Below are positions 1-7,020 of a DNA stretch of 7,060 nucleotides, one piece after another (position 1 is the first letter of the stretch; the number at the start of each line of letters is the position of its first letter). The position numbers and the translations under genes are program-made. The notes beneath the pieces were generated by a model. That model was not told the origin of the DNA. It worked only from the letters and a program-made list of their open reading frames with translations, and made no database searches. Location of the stretch: assembly GCA_023388955.1 (NCBI GenBank), contig JAEWFH010000041.1:1-7060 (forward strand), given 5' to 3'. This DNA is from Pseudomonadota bacterium. Its GTDB lineage: Bacteria > Pseudomonadota > Gammaproteobacteria > Xanthomonadales > Xanthomonadaceae.

Positions 1-1
1 T

Positions 2-1648
2 CCGTCCGGGGACGCCGTGCATGTCAGCTACCGCGACCTGCACGCCCGGGTCTGCCGCCTGGCCAACGCGCTGCGCAACCTGGGCATCGGCAAGGGCGAC
101 CGGGTCACCCTGTACCTGCCGATGATCATCGAGGCCGCCGTGGCGATGCTGGCCTGCGCCCGCATCGGCGCGGTGCACACGGTGGTGTTCGGCGGCTTCT
201 CGGCCAACTCGATCGCCGACCGCATCCGCGACAGCGGCGCCAAGCTGGTGATCACCGCCGACGAGGGCCTGCGCGGCGGCCGCAAGGTGCCGCTGAAGGA
301 CAACGTCGACGCGGCGCTGAAGCTGCCGGGCACCAACACCGTGGAGACGGTCCTGGTGGTGCGCCACACCGGGGGCGCGATCGACATGCAGCAGCCGCGC
401 GACCGCTGGTACCACGCGGTGGTCGACGGCCAGCCCGATACCTGCGAGCCGGAGCGGATGAACGCCGAGGACCCGCTGTTCATCCTGTACACCTCCGGGT
501 CGACCGGGAAGCCCAAGGGCGTGCTGCACACCACCGGCGGCTACCTGCTGTTCGCGTCCTACACCCACGAGTGCGTGTTCGACATCAAGGACGACGACGT
601 CTACTGGTGCACCGCCGACGTGGGCTGGGTCACCGGGCACAGCTACATCGTCTACGGGCCGCTGGCCAACGGCACCACCTCGCTGGTGTTCGAGGGCACC
701 CCGACCTGGCCCGACCCGTCGCGCTTCTGGCAGGTGATCGACCGCCACCAGGTGAGCATCTTCTACACCGCCCCCACCGCGATCCGCGCGCTGATGCGCG
801 AGGGCGAGGAGCCGGTGAAGCGCACCTCGCGCAAGTCGCTGCGGCTGCTGGGCAGCGTGGGCGAGCCGATCAATCCGGAGGCCTGGCGCTGGTATCACGA
901 CGTGGTCGGCGACGGCCGCTGCCCGATCGTGGACACCTGGTGGCAGACCGAGAACGGCGGCATCCTGATCACGCCGCTGCCCGGCGCCTGGCCGACCAAG
1001 CCGGGTTCGGCCACGCGGCCGTTCTTCGGCGTACAGCCGGCGATCGTGGACGCCGCCGGCAACTTCCTGGAGGGCGAGTGCGAAGGAAACCTGGTCATCC
1101 TCGACTCCTGGCCGGGCCAGATGCGCACGGTCTACGGCGATGACCAGCGCTTCTTCGACACCTATTTCGCGGCCTACCCGGGCACCTACTTCACCGGCGA
1201 CGGCGCGCGGCGCGACGCCGATGGCTACTACTGGATCACCGGCCGCGTCGACGACGTGATCAACGTCTCCGGCCACCGCATCGGCACCGCCGAGGTCGAG
1301 AGCGCTCTGGTGCTGCACCCCAGGGTCGCCGAGGCCGCGGTGGTCGGGTTCCCGCACGAGGTCAAGGGGCAGGGCATCTACGCCTACGTGACCCTGGTCG
1401 CCGGCGAGGTGGAGAGCGAAGAACTGCACAAGGAGCTGGTCACCCACGTACGCAAGGAAATCGGCCCGCTGGCCACGCCGGACATCCTGCAGTGGGCACC
1501 CGCGCTGCCCAAGACCCGTTCGGGCAAGATCATGCGGCGCATCCTGCGCAAGATCGCCGAGAACGCGCCCGACCAGCTGGGCGATACCAGCACCTTGGCC
1601 GACCCGGGCGTGGTCGAGGCGCTGCTGGTGAACCGAAGGAGCCGGTAA
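2..1648 (+). CDS. acs: Acetyl-CoA synthetase (AMP-forming), 5'-truncated by the window edge
   Basis: Converts acetate, ATP and CoA to acetyl-CoA, AMP and PPi through acetyl-AMP in the cytoplasm; it is the high-affinity route for acetate scavenging. The frame is open from base 2 to the TAA at 1646-1648, and the part present aligns without gaps or frameshift to what I remember of E. coli Acs from about residue 102 on. About 100 N-terminal residues lie outside, so the GTG at 17 is internal, not the start. Visible landmarks: the P-loop YTSGSTGKPKG at 488-520; the acetate-pocket WVT at 626-634; GEPINPEAW near 868-894; WWQTE at 938-952; the TGD and GRVDD hinge region near 1193-1255; and the catalytic lysine of SGKIMRR at 1526-1528, the site acetylated by Pat-type enzymes in other bacteria. 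The residue after WWQTE is Asn, where E. coli has Thr. The C-terminal codons overlap the ribosome binding site of the next gene. Confidence 0.97.
   Translation, partial: PSGDAVHVSYRDLHARVCRLANALRNLGIGKGDRVTLYLPMIIEAAVAMLACARIGAVHTVVFGGFSANSIADRIRDSGAKLVITADEGLRGGRKVPLKDNVDAALKLPGTNTVETVLVVRHTGGAIDMQQPRDRWYHAVVDGQPDTCEPERMNAEDPLFILYTSGSTGKPKGVLHTTGGYLLFASYTHECVFDIKDDDVYWCTADVGWVTGHSYIVYGPLANGTTSLVFEGTPTWPDPSRFWQVIDRHQVSIFYTAPTAIRALMREGEEPVKRTSRKSLRLLGSVGEPINPEAWRWYHDVVGDGRCPIVDTWWQTENGGILITPLPGAWPTKPGSATRPFFGVQPAIVDAAGNFLEGECEGNLVILDSWPGQMRTVYGDDQRFFDTYFAAYPGTYFTGDGARRDADGYYWITGRVDDVINVSGHRIGTAEVESALVLHPRVAEAAVVGFPHEVKGQGIYAYVTLVAGEVESEELHKELVTHVRKEIGPLATPDILQWAPALPKTRSGKIMRRILRKIAENAPDQLGDTSTLADPGVVEALLVNRRSR
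1635..1641 (+). promoter_or_regulatory. Ribosome binding site of the response regulator, inside the acs 3' end
   Basis: GAAGGAG overlaps the last acs codons and lies 12 nt before the GTG at 1654. The spacing is longer than the usual 5-9 nt, but no better site or start is seen nearby. This supports GTG 1654 as the start and translation from the acs message, possibly with ribosomes that terminate at 1648. Confidence 0.55.
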
Positions 1649-1653
1649 CCCGC

Positions 1654-2316
1654 GTGGCCACCGTCCTCATCGCCGACGACCACCCCCTGTTCCGCGAGGC
1701 GTTGCGGGGGGCGGTCGGTCGCGTGTTGCCGGAGGCCAGGCTGCTGGAGGCCGACAGCGTGGCCCGGCTGGAGGCGCTGGTGGCGTCCGAGCCGGACGCC
1801 GACCTGCTGCTGCTCGACCTGAACATGCCCGGTGCCCAGGGCTTCAGCGCCCTGGTGCACTTGCGCGCGCAGTACCCCGAGTTGCCGGTGGTGGTGGTGT
1901 CCGCACGCGAGGAGCCGGCGGTGATGCGCCGCGCGCTGGACCACGGGGCGATGGGCTTCATCCCCAAGTCGGCCGATCCCGCCACCCTGCGCGAGGCCCT
2001 GTCGCGGATCCTGGATGGAGAGCGCTGGGCGCCGCCCCAGGCGCAGGCCGCGGCCGCCGCGGCGGCGGAAGAGCACGAGGCCGCGCGGCGCCTGGCCGGG
2101 CTGACCCCGCAGCAGTTCCGCGTGCTGCAGATGCTCGGCGAGGGCCTGCTCAACAAGCAGATCGCCTATGAGCTGGACGTCTCGGAAGCCACCATCAAGG
2201 CGCACATGACCGCGATCCTGCGCAAGCTGGGGGCAAGCAACCGCACCCAGGCGGTGCTGATCGCCGGCCGCCTGGCGCTGGACCCGCGCCCGGAGGCGCC
2301 GTTCCTGGAGGAGTGA
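1654..2316 (+). CDS. crbR: LuxR/NarL-family response regulator, CrbR-like, 220 aa
   Basis: DNA-binding response regulator, predicted to activate acs and related acetate-use genes when phosphorylated by the CrbS-type kinase at 2344-5808. Receiver domain, residues 1-120: acidic pair D8-D9, phosphoacceptor D55 in LLLLDLNMPG (codon 1816-1818), switch Ser83 and Lys105. An alanine-rich linker (about 128-142, with a run of seven Ala) leads to a LuxR-type helix-turn-helix at about 149-205, with the recognition helix near SEATIKAHMTAILRK. All catalytic residues are present and the length is normal. The GTG start is chosen because the receiver begins right there (MATVLIADDH) and a Shine-Dalgarno sequence precedes it. 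Earlier in-frame starts would run deep into acs. The gene starts 5 nt after the acs stop with no room for a separate promoter in the gap, so an acs-crbR operon is likely. The receiver and HTH call is firm; the CrbR name rests on domain type, the partner kinase and the acs neighbour. Confidence 0.9.
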   Translation: MATVLIADDHPLFREALRGAVGRVLPEARLLEADSVARLEALVASEPDADLLLLDLNMPGAQGFSALVHLRAQYPELPVVVVSAREEPAVMRRALDHGAMGFIPKSADPATLREALSRILDGERWAPPQAQAAAAAAAEEHEAARRLAGLTPQQFRVLQMLGEGLLNKQIAYELDVSEATIKAHMTAILRKLGASNRTQAVLIAGRLALDPRPEAPFLEE

Positions 2317-2317
2317 A

Positions 2318-2335
2318 GCCGGGGCGGGTCCCGGC
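2318..2335. terminator. GC hairpin between convergent genes, possible bidirectional terminator
   Basis: A perfect 6-bp stem, GCCGGG/CCCGGC, with a 6-nt loop fills most of the 27-nt gap between the ends of the response regulator and the sensor kinase. Its position suits a terminator for both strands. It has no T-tract on either side, so it is not a classical intrinsic terminator and may be only weak or chance structure in GC-rich DNA. Confidence 0.35.
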
Positions 2336-2343
2336 GATGGCGC

Positions 2344-5300
2344 TCATGGCGTATGCCCCGCCGCGTGGTGGCTGCTGCGCGCGGCCAGGAAGGCGCGCAG
2401 CGAGGCTGGCTTCACCGGCTTGGTCAGCACCCGGTAGCCGCGCGCCCGGGCCTCGCGCCGGAGTGCATCGCTGCCATCGGCGGTGACCAGCGCCCCGGGC
2501 ACGCGCGGGCCGTGCTCGCGTAGCGCGTCCAGTGCGTCCAGCCCGTCCAGCCGGTCATGCAGGTGGTAGTCGACCAGCAGCACGTCGGGCTCGCCGGCCA
2601 TCCGCTCCAGCGCCTCGTCGACGGTGGTCGCCTGCAGCACGACGATCCCCCAGCGGCCCAGCAGGTTGGCCATGCCGGCCAGGATGTCGGCGTCGTTGTC
2701 CACGCACAGCACCCGCATGCCCTCCAGCCCGTCGGGCAGCCCCGTGGCAGCGGGCGGTGCCGGCAGCGGAGCATCGACCTTCTGCGCCCGTGGCACCCGG
2801 ATCGAGAACATGCTGCCGTGGCCGCGCCGGGAGCGCACGTCGAGTGGGTGGTGGAGCACGTTGGAGATGCGCTGGCAGATCGACAGCCCCAGGCCCAGGC
2901 CCTGGGTACCCCAGCCGTCGGGATCCTCGATGCGGAAGAACTCCTCGAAGATCTGCTTGAGGTGGTACTCGGGGATGCCCGGGCCGGTGTCCCAGACCTG
3001 CAGCTCCACCGAAGCGCCCCGGACCCGGGCGGCGAGCAGGACCCGGCCCCTGCGGGTGTGGCGCAGCGCATTGGCCAGGAAGTTCTGCAGTACCCGGCGC
3101 AGCAGCGGACGGTCGCTGCGTACCGGCAGCGGGCGGGCGAGCACCCGCAGGCCGATGCCGCGGGCGGCGGCCAGCGGAGCGTACTGGGCGGCGAGCTCGG
3201 CCAGCAGTTCGGCGGCGTCGAAGTCCGACAGTTGCGGCTGCAGCGCACCGGCGTCCAGCCGCGAGACGTCGAGCAGGCCCTCCAGCAACTCTTCGGCGGC
3301 GCGCAGCGAGGTGTCCACGCGCTCGGCCAGGTGGCGCTGCTCGTCGGCGCTGTCGCTCTCGCGCAGGGCCGAGGTGAACAGGCGGGCGGCATTGAGCGGC
3401 TGCAGCACATCGTGGCTGACCGCGGCCAGGAAGCGGGTCCGCGAGGCCTGCGCCGCCTCCGCCTCGCGGGTGCGCGCGGCAACGCGCTGCTCGAGGGTCT
3501 CGTTCACCTCGCGCAGCTGGTCTTCGACGCGCTTGTACTCGGTGACATCGCTGTAGCTGGTGACGTAGCCGCCGCCGGGCAGGGGCTGGCCACGCATCTC
3601 GACGACCTGCCCGGAAGCGCGCACCCGCTCGAACACATGCGGCGTGCCTGCCCGCATGTGGGTGATGCGCTTGTCGACCTCGGCCTCCACGTCGGGACGC
3701 TGGCCCAGCTCGCCGCGCAGTGCGTTGTAGCGGATCAGGTCGGCGACCGGGCGGCCGACGTAGAGCATGCCGTCGGGATAGTCGAACATGCGCGCGTAGC
3801 GCAGGTTCCACGACACCAGGCGCATGTCGGCGTCGACCACGCTGACTCCCTGGTCGAGGTTGTCCAGGGTCGCCGAGAGGATGCCGCGGTCGAAGCGCAG
3901 TTCCTGTCCGGCCTCGTCGAGCACCGCCACCACCTCGGCCACGTCCATGCCCGAGCCCTTCAGTGCGCTGGTCATCACCAGCCGCGCGGAGGCGGCGCCG
4001 ATCGCGGCGGCCATCAGCCGCTCGGTGAACTGCGCCCAGTTGCGGTCGCCGGGATGTGAGAGCTGCAGTTCCCCGTCGCCGCCGGCGCGGGCGTGGTCGC
4101 GGAAGGCGCGGCGCGCGGTGGAGTCGCCGACGAAGCGCCCGGCCAGGGTCAGCAGGTCGCCCACCTGCATCGCCGGGTGGGTCGTGCCGCCACCGCCCGA
4201 CGGCAGCCTGGCTGCGCCGTACGGGTCCAGGAACGGGGCGGTCCGCAGGCGTTCCTCGAAACTGGGCCGCCAGCGCGCCGAGACCAGGAACAGGGCGCCG
4301 ATGTTGGCCAGCAGCGACCAGAAGGTGCCGTGGGTCAGCGGGTCCCAGCCGGCCAGGCCGAACAACTGCTGCGGCCGCAACCACTGGATGCCGAACGGAC
4401 CGTGCAGCAGCCAGGCACCGTCCATCCAGCCGGCTTCGGTGAGGGTGGGCAGCAGCAGGGTGTAGGTCCACAGGGCGAAGCCCAGCAGCAGCCCGGCCTC
4501 CATGCCCTGGCGGCTGGCACCGCGCCAGTACAGTCCACCGATCAGCGCCGGGGCGAACTGCGCGACCGCGGCGAAGGACATCAGCCCGTAGGAGGCCAGG
4601 GTGGTCTCGCTGCTGCTGACCCGGTAGTAGCCCCAGGCGAGGGCGGCGAAGCAGACGATGGCGATGCGCCGGATCCACAGCACGGTGGAGGCGAAGTTGC
4701 CGCCACGCCGCTGCGCCCAGCCCCGGGCCAGCAGCGGCGGCATCACCAGGTCGTTGGAGACCATGGTCGCCAGCGCCACGCTGGACACGATCACCATGCC
4801 GGTGGCGGCGGAGAACCCGCCCACATAGGCGAACAGCGCCAGCAGGTTGCGGCCCTCCGACAGCGGCAGCCCCAGCACCAGGGTGTCCGCCCCCGGTCCG
4901 GCCCCGCCCTCGGGCATCGCCAGCCCGGCGGCGGCGATCGGCAACACCGCCAGCGAGACCAGGGCCAGGTAGCCGCCGAACATCCAGCGGGCGCGGCGGA
5001 TGTCCTTCACGTCGGTGCACTCCACCACCGCGACGTGGAACTGCCGCGGCAGGCACAGGATCGCGGTGAAGGCCAGCAGGGTCTGGCCGATGAAGCCCGC
5101 CGGCACGCCCTGCGACACCAGCACCCGGGTCGCCTCGCCCAGTGGCAGCTCGCGCGCGCTGAACCAGAACATCGCGAACACGCCCACGAACACCAGCGCC
5201 ACCAGCTTGACCAGCGACTCCAGTGCGATCGCCAGCATCATCCCGGGGCGGTGCTCGGTGGCGTCGACCTGGCGGGTGCCGTACAGGATCGCGAACAGTG

Positions 5301-5808
5301 CCATCAGCACCGCCACGTACAGTGCCGGATCGCCGACGCTGGACAGCAGTGGATCGTCGCCGCCCAGTACCTGCAGGCTCAGCGCGACGGCCTTGTACTG
5401 CAGCGCCAGGTAGGGAACCGCCGCGATCAGCGCGATCAGCGAGACCAGCGCCGCCAGCCGCTGGGTGCGACCGTAGCGGGCGGCGATGAAATCGGCGATG
5501 GAAACCGTGTTCTGGCTTTGCGCCACCAGCGCCAGGCGCTCCAGGATCCGCCAGCCGAACAGCAGCATCAGCAGCGGCCCGAGGTAGATGGCGAAGTAGC
5601 CGATGCCGGTGCGGGTGGCGGTGCCCACCGCGCCGTAGAAGGTCCACGACGAGCAGTACACCGCCAGCGACAGGCTGTAGACCAGCGGCCGCAGCCAGGT
5701 GCCGCCGGCGCGCATGTGCACCGGGTGGCGGTCCCCCCACCACGCGACCGCGAACAGCAGGGCCGCGTAGCCCAGCGATACCAGCAGCAGGATCCAGCCC
5801 GGCAGCAT
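2344..5808 (-). CDS. crbS: Hybrid sensor histidine kinase with SLC5/SSS transporter domain (SSS-STAC-PAS-HisKA-HATPase-REC), CrbS-like, 1154 aa
   Basis: Inner-membrane sensor kinase, the likely partner of the adjacent LuxR-type regulator. Residues 1-510 form a sodium/solute symporter-like domain with about 13 hydrophobic segments, including the family signature VSSVALATMVSNDL at 341-354. A STAC domain follows at about 547-616 (ERLMAAAIGAASARL), then PAS at about 640-757, a short coiled coil (758-785), HisKA with His799 in VSHDVLQPLN (codon 3412-3414), and HATPase with N909/N913, DTGPG at 940-944 and GLGLGL at 970-975. A C-terminal receiver (1031-1145) has D1037, D1039, phosphoacceptor D1080 (codon 2569-2571), T1109 and K1130. 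All kinase and receiver catalytic residues are present and the frame is intact. No HPt domain is visible. The ATG at 5808 begins just before the first membrane segment and follows a G-rich stretch. CbrA shares the SSS-STAC-PAS-kinase part, but to my knowledge it lacks the receiver and pairs with an NtrC-type regulator. The LuxR partner and acs therefore favour CrbS. Acetate-linked sensing is inferred; the ligand cannot be read from sequence. Confidence 0.93.
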   Translation of the reverse strand: MLPGWILLLVSLGYAALLFAVAWWGDRHPVHMRAGGTWLRPLVYSLSLAVYCSSWTFYGAVGTATRTGIGYFAIYLGPLLMLLFGWRILERLALVAQSQNTVSIADFIAARYGRTQRLAALVSLIALIAAVPYLALQYKAVALSLQVLGGDDPLLSSVGDPALYVAVLMALFAILYGTRQVDATEHRPGMMLAIALESLVKLVALVFVGVFAMFWFSARELPLGEATRVLVSQGVPAGFIGQTLLAFTAILCLPRQFHVAVVECTDVKDIRRARWMFGGYLALVSLAVLPIAAAGLAMPEGGAGPGADTLVLGLPLSEGRNLLALFAYVGGFSAATGMVIVSSVALATMVSNDLVMPPLLARGWAQRRGGNFASTVLWIRRIAIVCFAALAWGYYRVSSSETTLASYGLMSFAAVAQFAPALIGGLYWRGASRQGMEAGLLLGFALWTYTLLLPTLTEAGWMDGAWLLHGPFGIQWLRPQQLFGLAGWDPLTHGTFWSLLANIGALFLVSARWRPSFEERLRTAPFLDPYGAARLPSGGGGTTHPAMQVGDLLTLAGRFVGDSTARRAFRDHARAGGDGELQLSHPGDRNWAQFTERLMAAAIGAASARLVMTSALKGSGMDVAEVVAVLDEAGQELRFDRGILSATLDNLDQGVSVVDADMRLVSWNLRYARMFDYPDGMLYVGRPVADLIRYNALRGELGQRPDVEAEVDKRITHMRAGTPHVFERVRASGQVVEMRGQPLPGGGYVTSYSDVTEYKRVEDQLREVNETLEQRVAARTREAEAAQASRTRFLAAVSHDVLQPLNAARLFTSALRESDSADEQRHLAERVDTSLRAAEELLEGLLDVSRLDAGALQPQLSDFDAAELLAELAAQYAPLAAARGIGLRVLARPLPVRSDRPLLRRVLQNFLANALRHTRRGRVLLAARVRGASVELQVWDTGPGIPEYHLKQIFEEFFRIEDPDGWGTQGLGLGLSICQRISNVLHHPLDVRSRRGHGSMFSIRVPRAQKVDAPLPAPPAATGLPDGLEGMRVLCVDNDADILAGMANLLGRWGIVVLQATTVDEALERMAGEPDVLLVDYHLHDRLDGLDALDALREHGPRVPGALVTADGSDALRREARARGYRVLTKPVKPASLRAFLAARSSHHAAGHTP

Positions 5809-5836
5809 CCCCGTTCCCCCGATCAGCCAGGGGACC

Positions 5837-5866
5837 AGTCTAGGCCGGGTGGGGGCGGGCGGTCAG
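5837..5866 (-). promoter_or_regulatory. Candidate sigma70-type promoter of the sensor kinase gene
   Basis: Read on the minus strand, CTGACC (5866-5861) and TAGACT (5842-5837) are 18 nt apart, each matching 4 of 6 consensus positions. Transcription would start near 5830, leaving a leader of about 20 nt before the ATG at 5808. The -35 part lies just beyond the cysK stop. The match is modest, and read-through from cysK across the 66-nt gap is an alternative, since no obvious terminator separates the two genes. Confidence 0.35.
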
Positions 5867-5874
5867 GCCCGGGG

Positions 5875-6831
5875 TCAGGGAAGCCCGGCCAGCCACTCGT
5901 CGTCGGAGCCCTCCGGCACGTCCTCGAGCAGGAAGGTGCTCAGGTAGCGCTCGCCGGTGTCGGGCAGCATGGCCAGGATCGCCGAGCCCGGCGCGGCCGA
6001 CTTCGCCACCTCCAGCGCCGCGGCCACGGTGGCCCCGGCGGACACGCCGCAGAAGATGCCCTCCTCGGCGGCCAGCCGGCGCGCGGTGTCGCGGGCGACG
6101 GTGTCGTCCACCGGGAGGACCTGGTCGGCGACGCCGCGGTCCAGCACCTCGGGGACGAAGTCCGGGGTCCAGCCCTGGATCTTGTGCGGGCTCCACTCCT
6201 TGCCGGCCAGCATGGAGGCGACCGCGGGCTCGCAGGCGGTGATCTTCACGTCCGGCCGCGCCACCTTCAGCACCTGGCCAACGCCGGTCAGGGTGCCGCC
6301 GGTACCCCAGCCGCTGACGAAATGGTCGAGCCGGCGGCCGGCGAAATCCTGCACGATCTCGGCGGCGGTGGTGTTGCGGTGCCAGGCCGGGTTGGCCGGG
6401 TTGGCGAACTGGTTGGCCAGGAACCAGCCCTTCTCCTTCGCCAGCTCCGCGGCCTTGCGGACCATGCCGGTGCCGCGCTCGGCGGCGGCGGTCAGGATCA
6501 CCTTGGCGCCGTAGGCGCGCATCAGCTTGCGGCGCTCGATGGAGAAGGTCTCGGTCATCACCGCGACGAACTTGTAGCCGCGCGCGGCGCAGACCATGGC
6601 CAGGGCGACCCCGGTGTTGCCACTGGTGGCCTCGACCACGGTGCCGCCGGGCTTGAGCAGGCCGCGGGCCTCGGCGTCGAGGATGATCGCCAGGGCGAGC
6701 CGGTCCTTGACCGAGCCGCCGGGATTGAAGGCCTCCACCTTGGCGTACAGCTCGATGCCTTCCGGGGCGAGCCTGTTCAGGCGCACGACCGGGGTGCGGC
6801 CGATGGTGTCGAGGATGTTGTCGTGGATCAT
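5875..6831 (-). CDS. cysK: Cysteine synthase A (O-acetylserine sulfhydrylase), 318 aa
   Basis: PLP enzyme (fold type II) that makes L-cysteine and acetate from O-acetyl-L-serine and sulfide in the cytoplasm, the last step of assimilatory sulfur fixation. Visible: the PLP lysine K42 in NPGGSVKDR (codon 6706-6708), the substrate loop TSGNTG at 69-74, QFANPANP at 141-148, the phosphate-binding GTGGT at 176-180, and Ser264 in CGVSAG, which aligns with the serine that contacts the pyridine nitrogen. The length fits CysK (about 310-325). The start is the ATG at 6831, giving MIHDNILDTIGRTP, the usual family N-terminus, with GGAG 5 nt upstream; a longer in-frame start at 6897 adds 22 residues unlike the family. 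Small departures from E. coli are GPE replaced by AAE after TT (156-158) and the second Ser of the SSG motif replaced by Ala. The gene lies 66 nt upstream of the sensor kinase on the same strand. CysM or cystathionine beta-synthase is less likely given the motifs and length. Confidence 0.95.
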   Translation of the reverse strand: MIHDNILDTIGRTPVVRLNRLAPEGIELYAKVEAFNPGGSVKDRLALAIILDAEARGLLKPGGTVVEATSGNTGVALAMVCAARGYKFVAVMTETFSIERRKLMRAYGAKVILTAAAERGTGMVRKAAELAKEKGWFLANQFANPANPAWHRNTTAAEIVQDFAGRRLDHFVSGWGTGGTLTGVGQVLKVARPDVKITACEPAVASMLAGKEWSPHKIQGWTPDFVPEVLDRGVADQVLPVDDTVARDTARRLAAEEGIFCGVSAGATVAAALEVAKSAAPGSAILAMLPDTGERYLSTFLLEDVPEGSDDEWLAGLP

Positions 6832-6836
6832 GGGGG

Positions 6837-6840
6837 CTCC
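6837..6840 (-). promoter_or_regulatory. Shine-Dalgarno sequence of cysK
   Basis: GGAG on the minus strand, 5 nt before the ATG at 6831. It is the feature that decides between this start and the longer in-frame start at 6897. Confidence 0.65.
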
Positions 6841-6892
6841 GTGCCGTATCGACGTGGGCAGGCCAGACTGCCACAGCCCCTGGAGGGCCCGT

Positions 6893-6922
6893 GACAACGC
6901 CTGGGGAACAACGGGTTGTCCC
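6893..6922. repeat. Cluster of ACAAC/GTTGT inverted repeats upstream of cysK, possible operator
   Basis: GGAACAAC (6905-6912) and GTTGTCCC (6915-6922) form an 18-bp near-palindrome with one mismatch per arm and a GG centre. A further GACAAC at 6893-6898 pairs perfectly with GTTGTC at 6915-6920. The cluster is centred about 75-80 bp upstream of the cysK ATG, a plausible place for a regulator to bind. I do not recognise the regulator. Confidence 0.4.
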
Positions 6923-6998
6923 GGATGGGACGGCCGCTTTGCCGGATCGGGCGGACCTGTGGTGCCGTCAACCTTTGGCCTACGCGCCCGTTACCCCC

Positions 6999-7014
6999 GG
7001 ACATCTAGACTTCA
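6999..7014. promoter_or_regulatory. Tandem 8-mers resembling MET boxes, or a -10-like CTAGACT
   Basis: GGACATCT followed directly by AGACTTCA; each matches 6 of 8 positions of the enterobacterial MetJ box AGACGTCT and they sit in the tandem arrangement MetJ uses. The same bases hold TAGACT (7006-7011), which could be a plus-strand -10 element, though no -35 is seen at the right distance. I am not sure that Xanthomonad-like bacteria have MetJ, so this is a pattern only. Confidence 0.2.
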
Positions 7015-7020
7015 CCGTCC

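Noticed and set aside
1492..1653. Longer N-terminus for the response regulator from an ATG at 1492
   Set aside because: It would overlap acs by about 50 codons and add sequence unlike any receiver domain; the receiver starts right at GTG 1654, behind a Shine-Dalgarno sequence.
1384..2205. Open minus-strand frame antisense to the acs 3' end and the response regulator
   Set aside because: No domain, and composition typical of antisense shadow; the plus-strand genes have clear motifs.
2555..5743. Open minus-strand frame of 1062 codons overlapping the sensor kinase
   Set aside because: A shifted-frame shadow of the kinase gene: low-complexity Ala, Arg, Gly and Pro composition and none of the kinase motifs.
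4093..6894. Open plus-strand frame of 933 codons antisense to the sensor kinase and cysK
   Set aside because: It is rich in Gln, Gly, Arg and His with no recognisable domain and crosses two well-supported genes. Long antisense frames are expected in GC-rich DNA with strong third-position bias.
6832..6897. Longer N-terminus for cysK from an ATG at 6897
   Set aside because: The extra 22 residues do not match the family, and the ATG at 6831 has its own GGAG.
6966..6971. TTGACG as the -35 of a cysK promoter
   Set aside because: The -35 match is good but no acceptable -10 lies 16-18 nt downstream on the minus strand; TTGTCA at 6892-6897 has the same problem.
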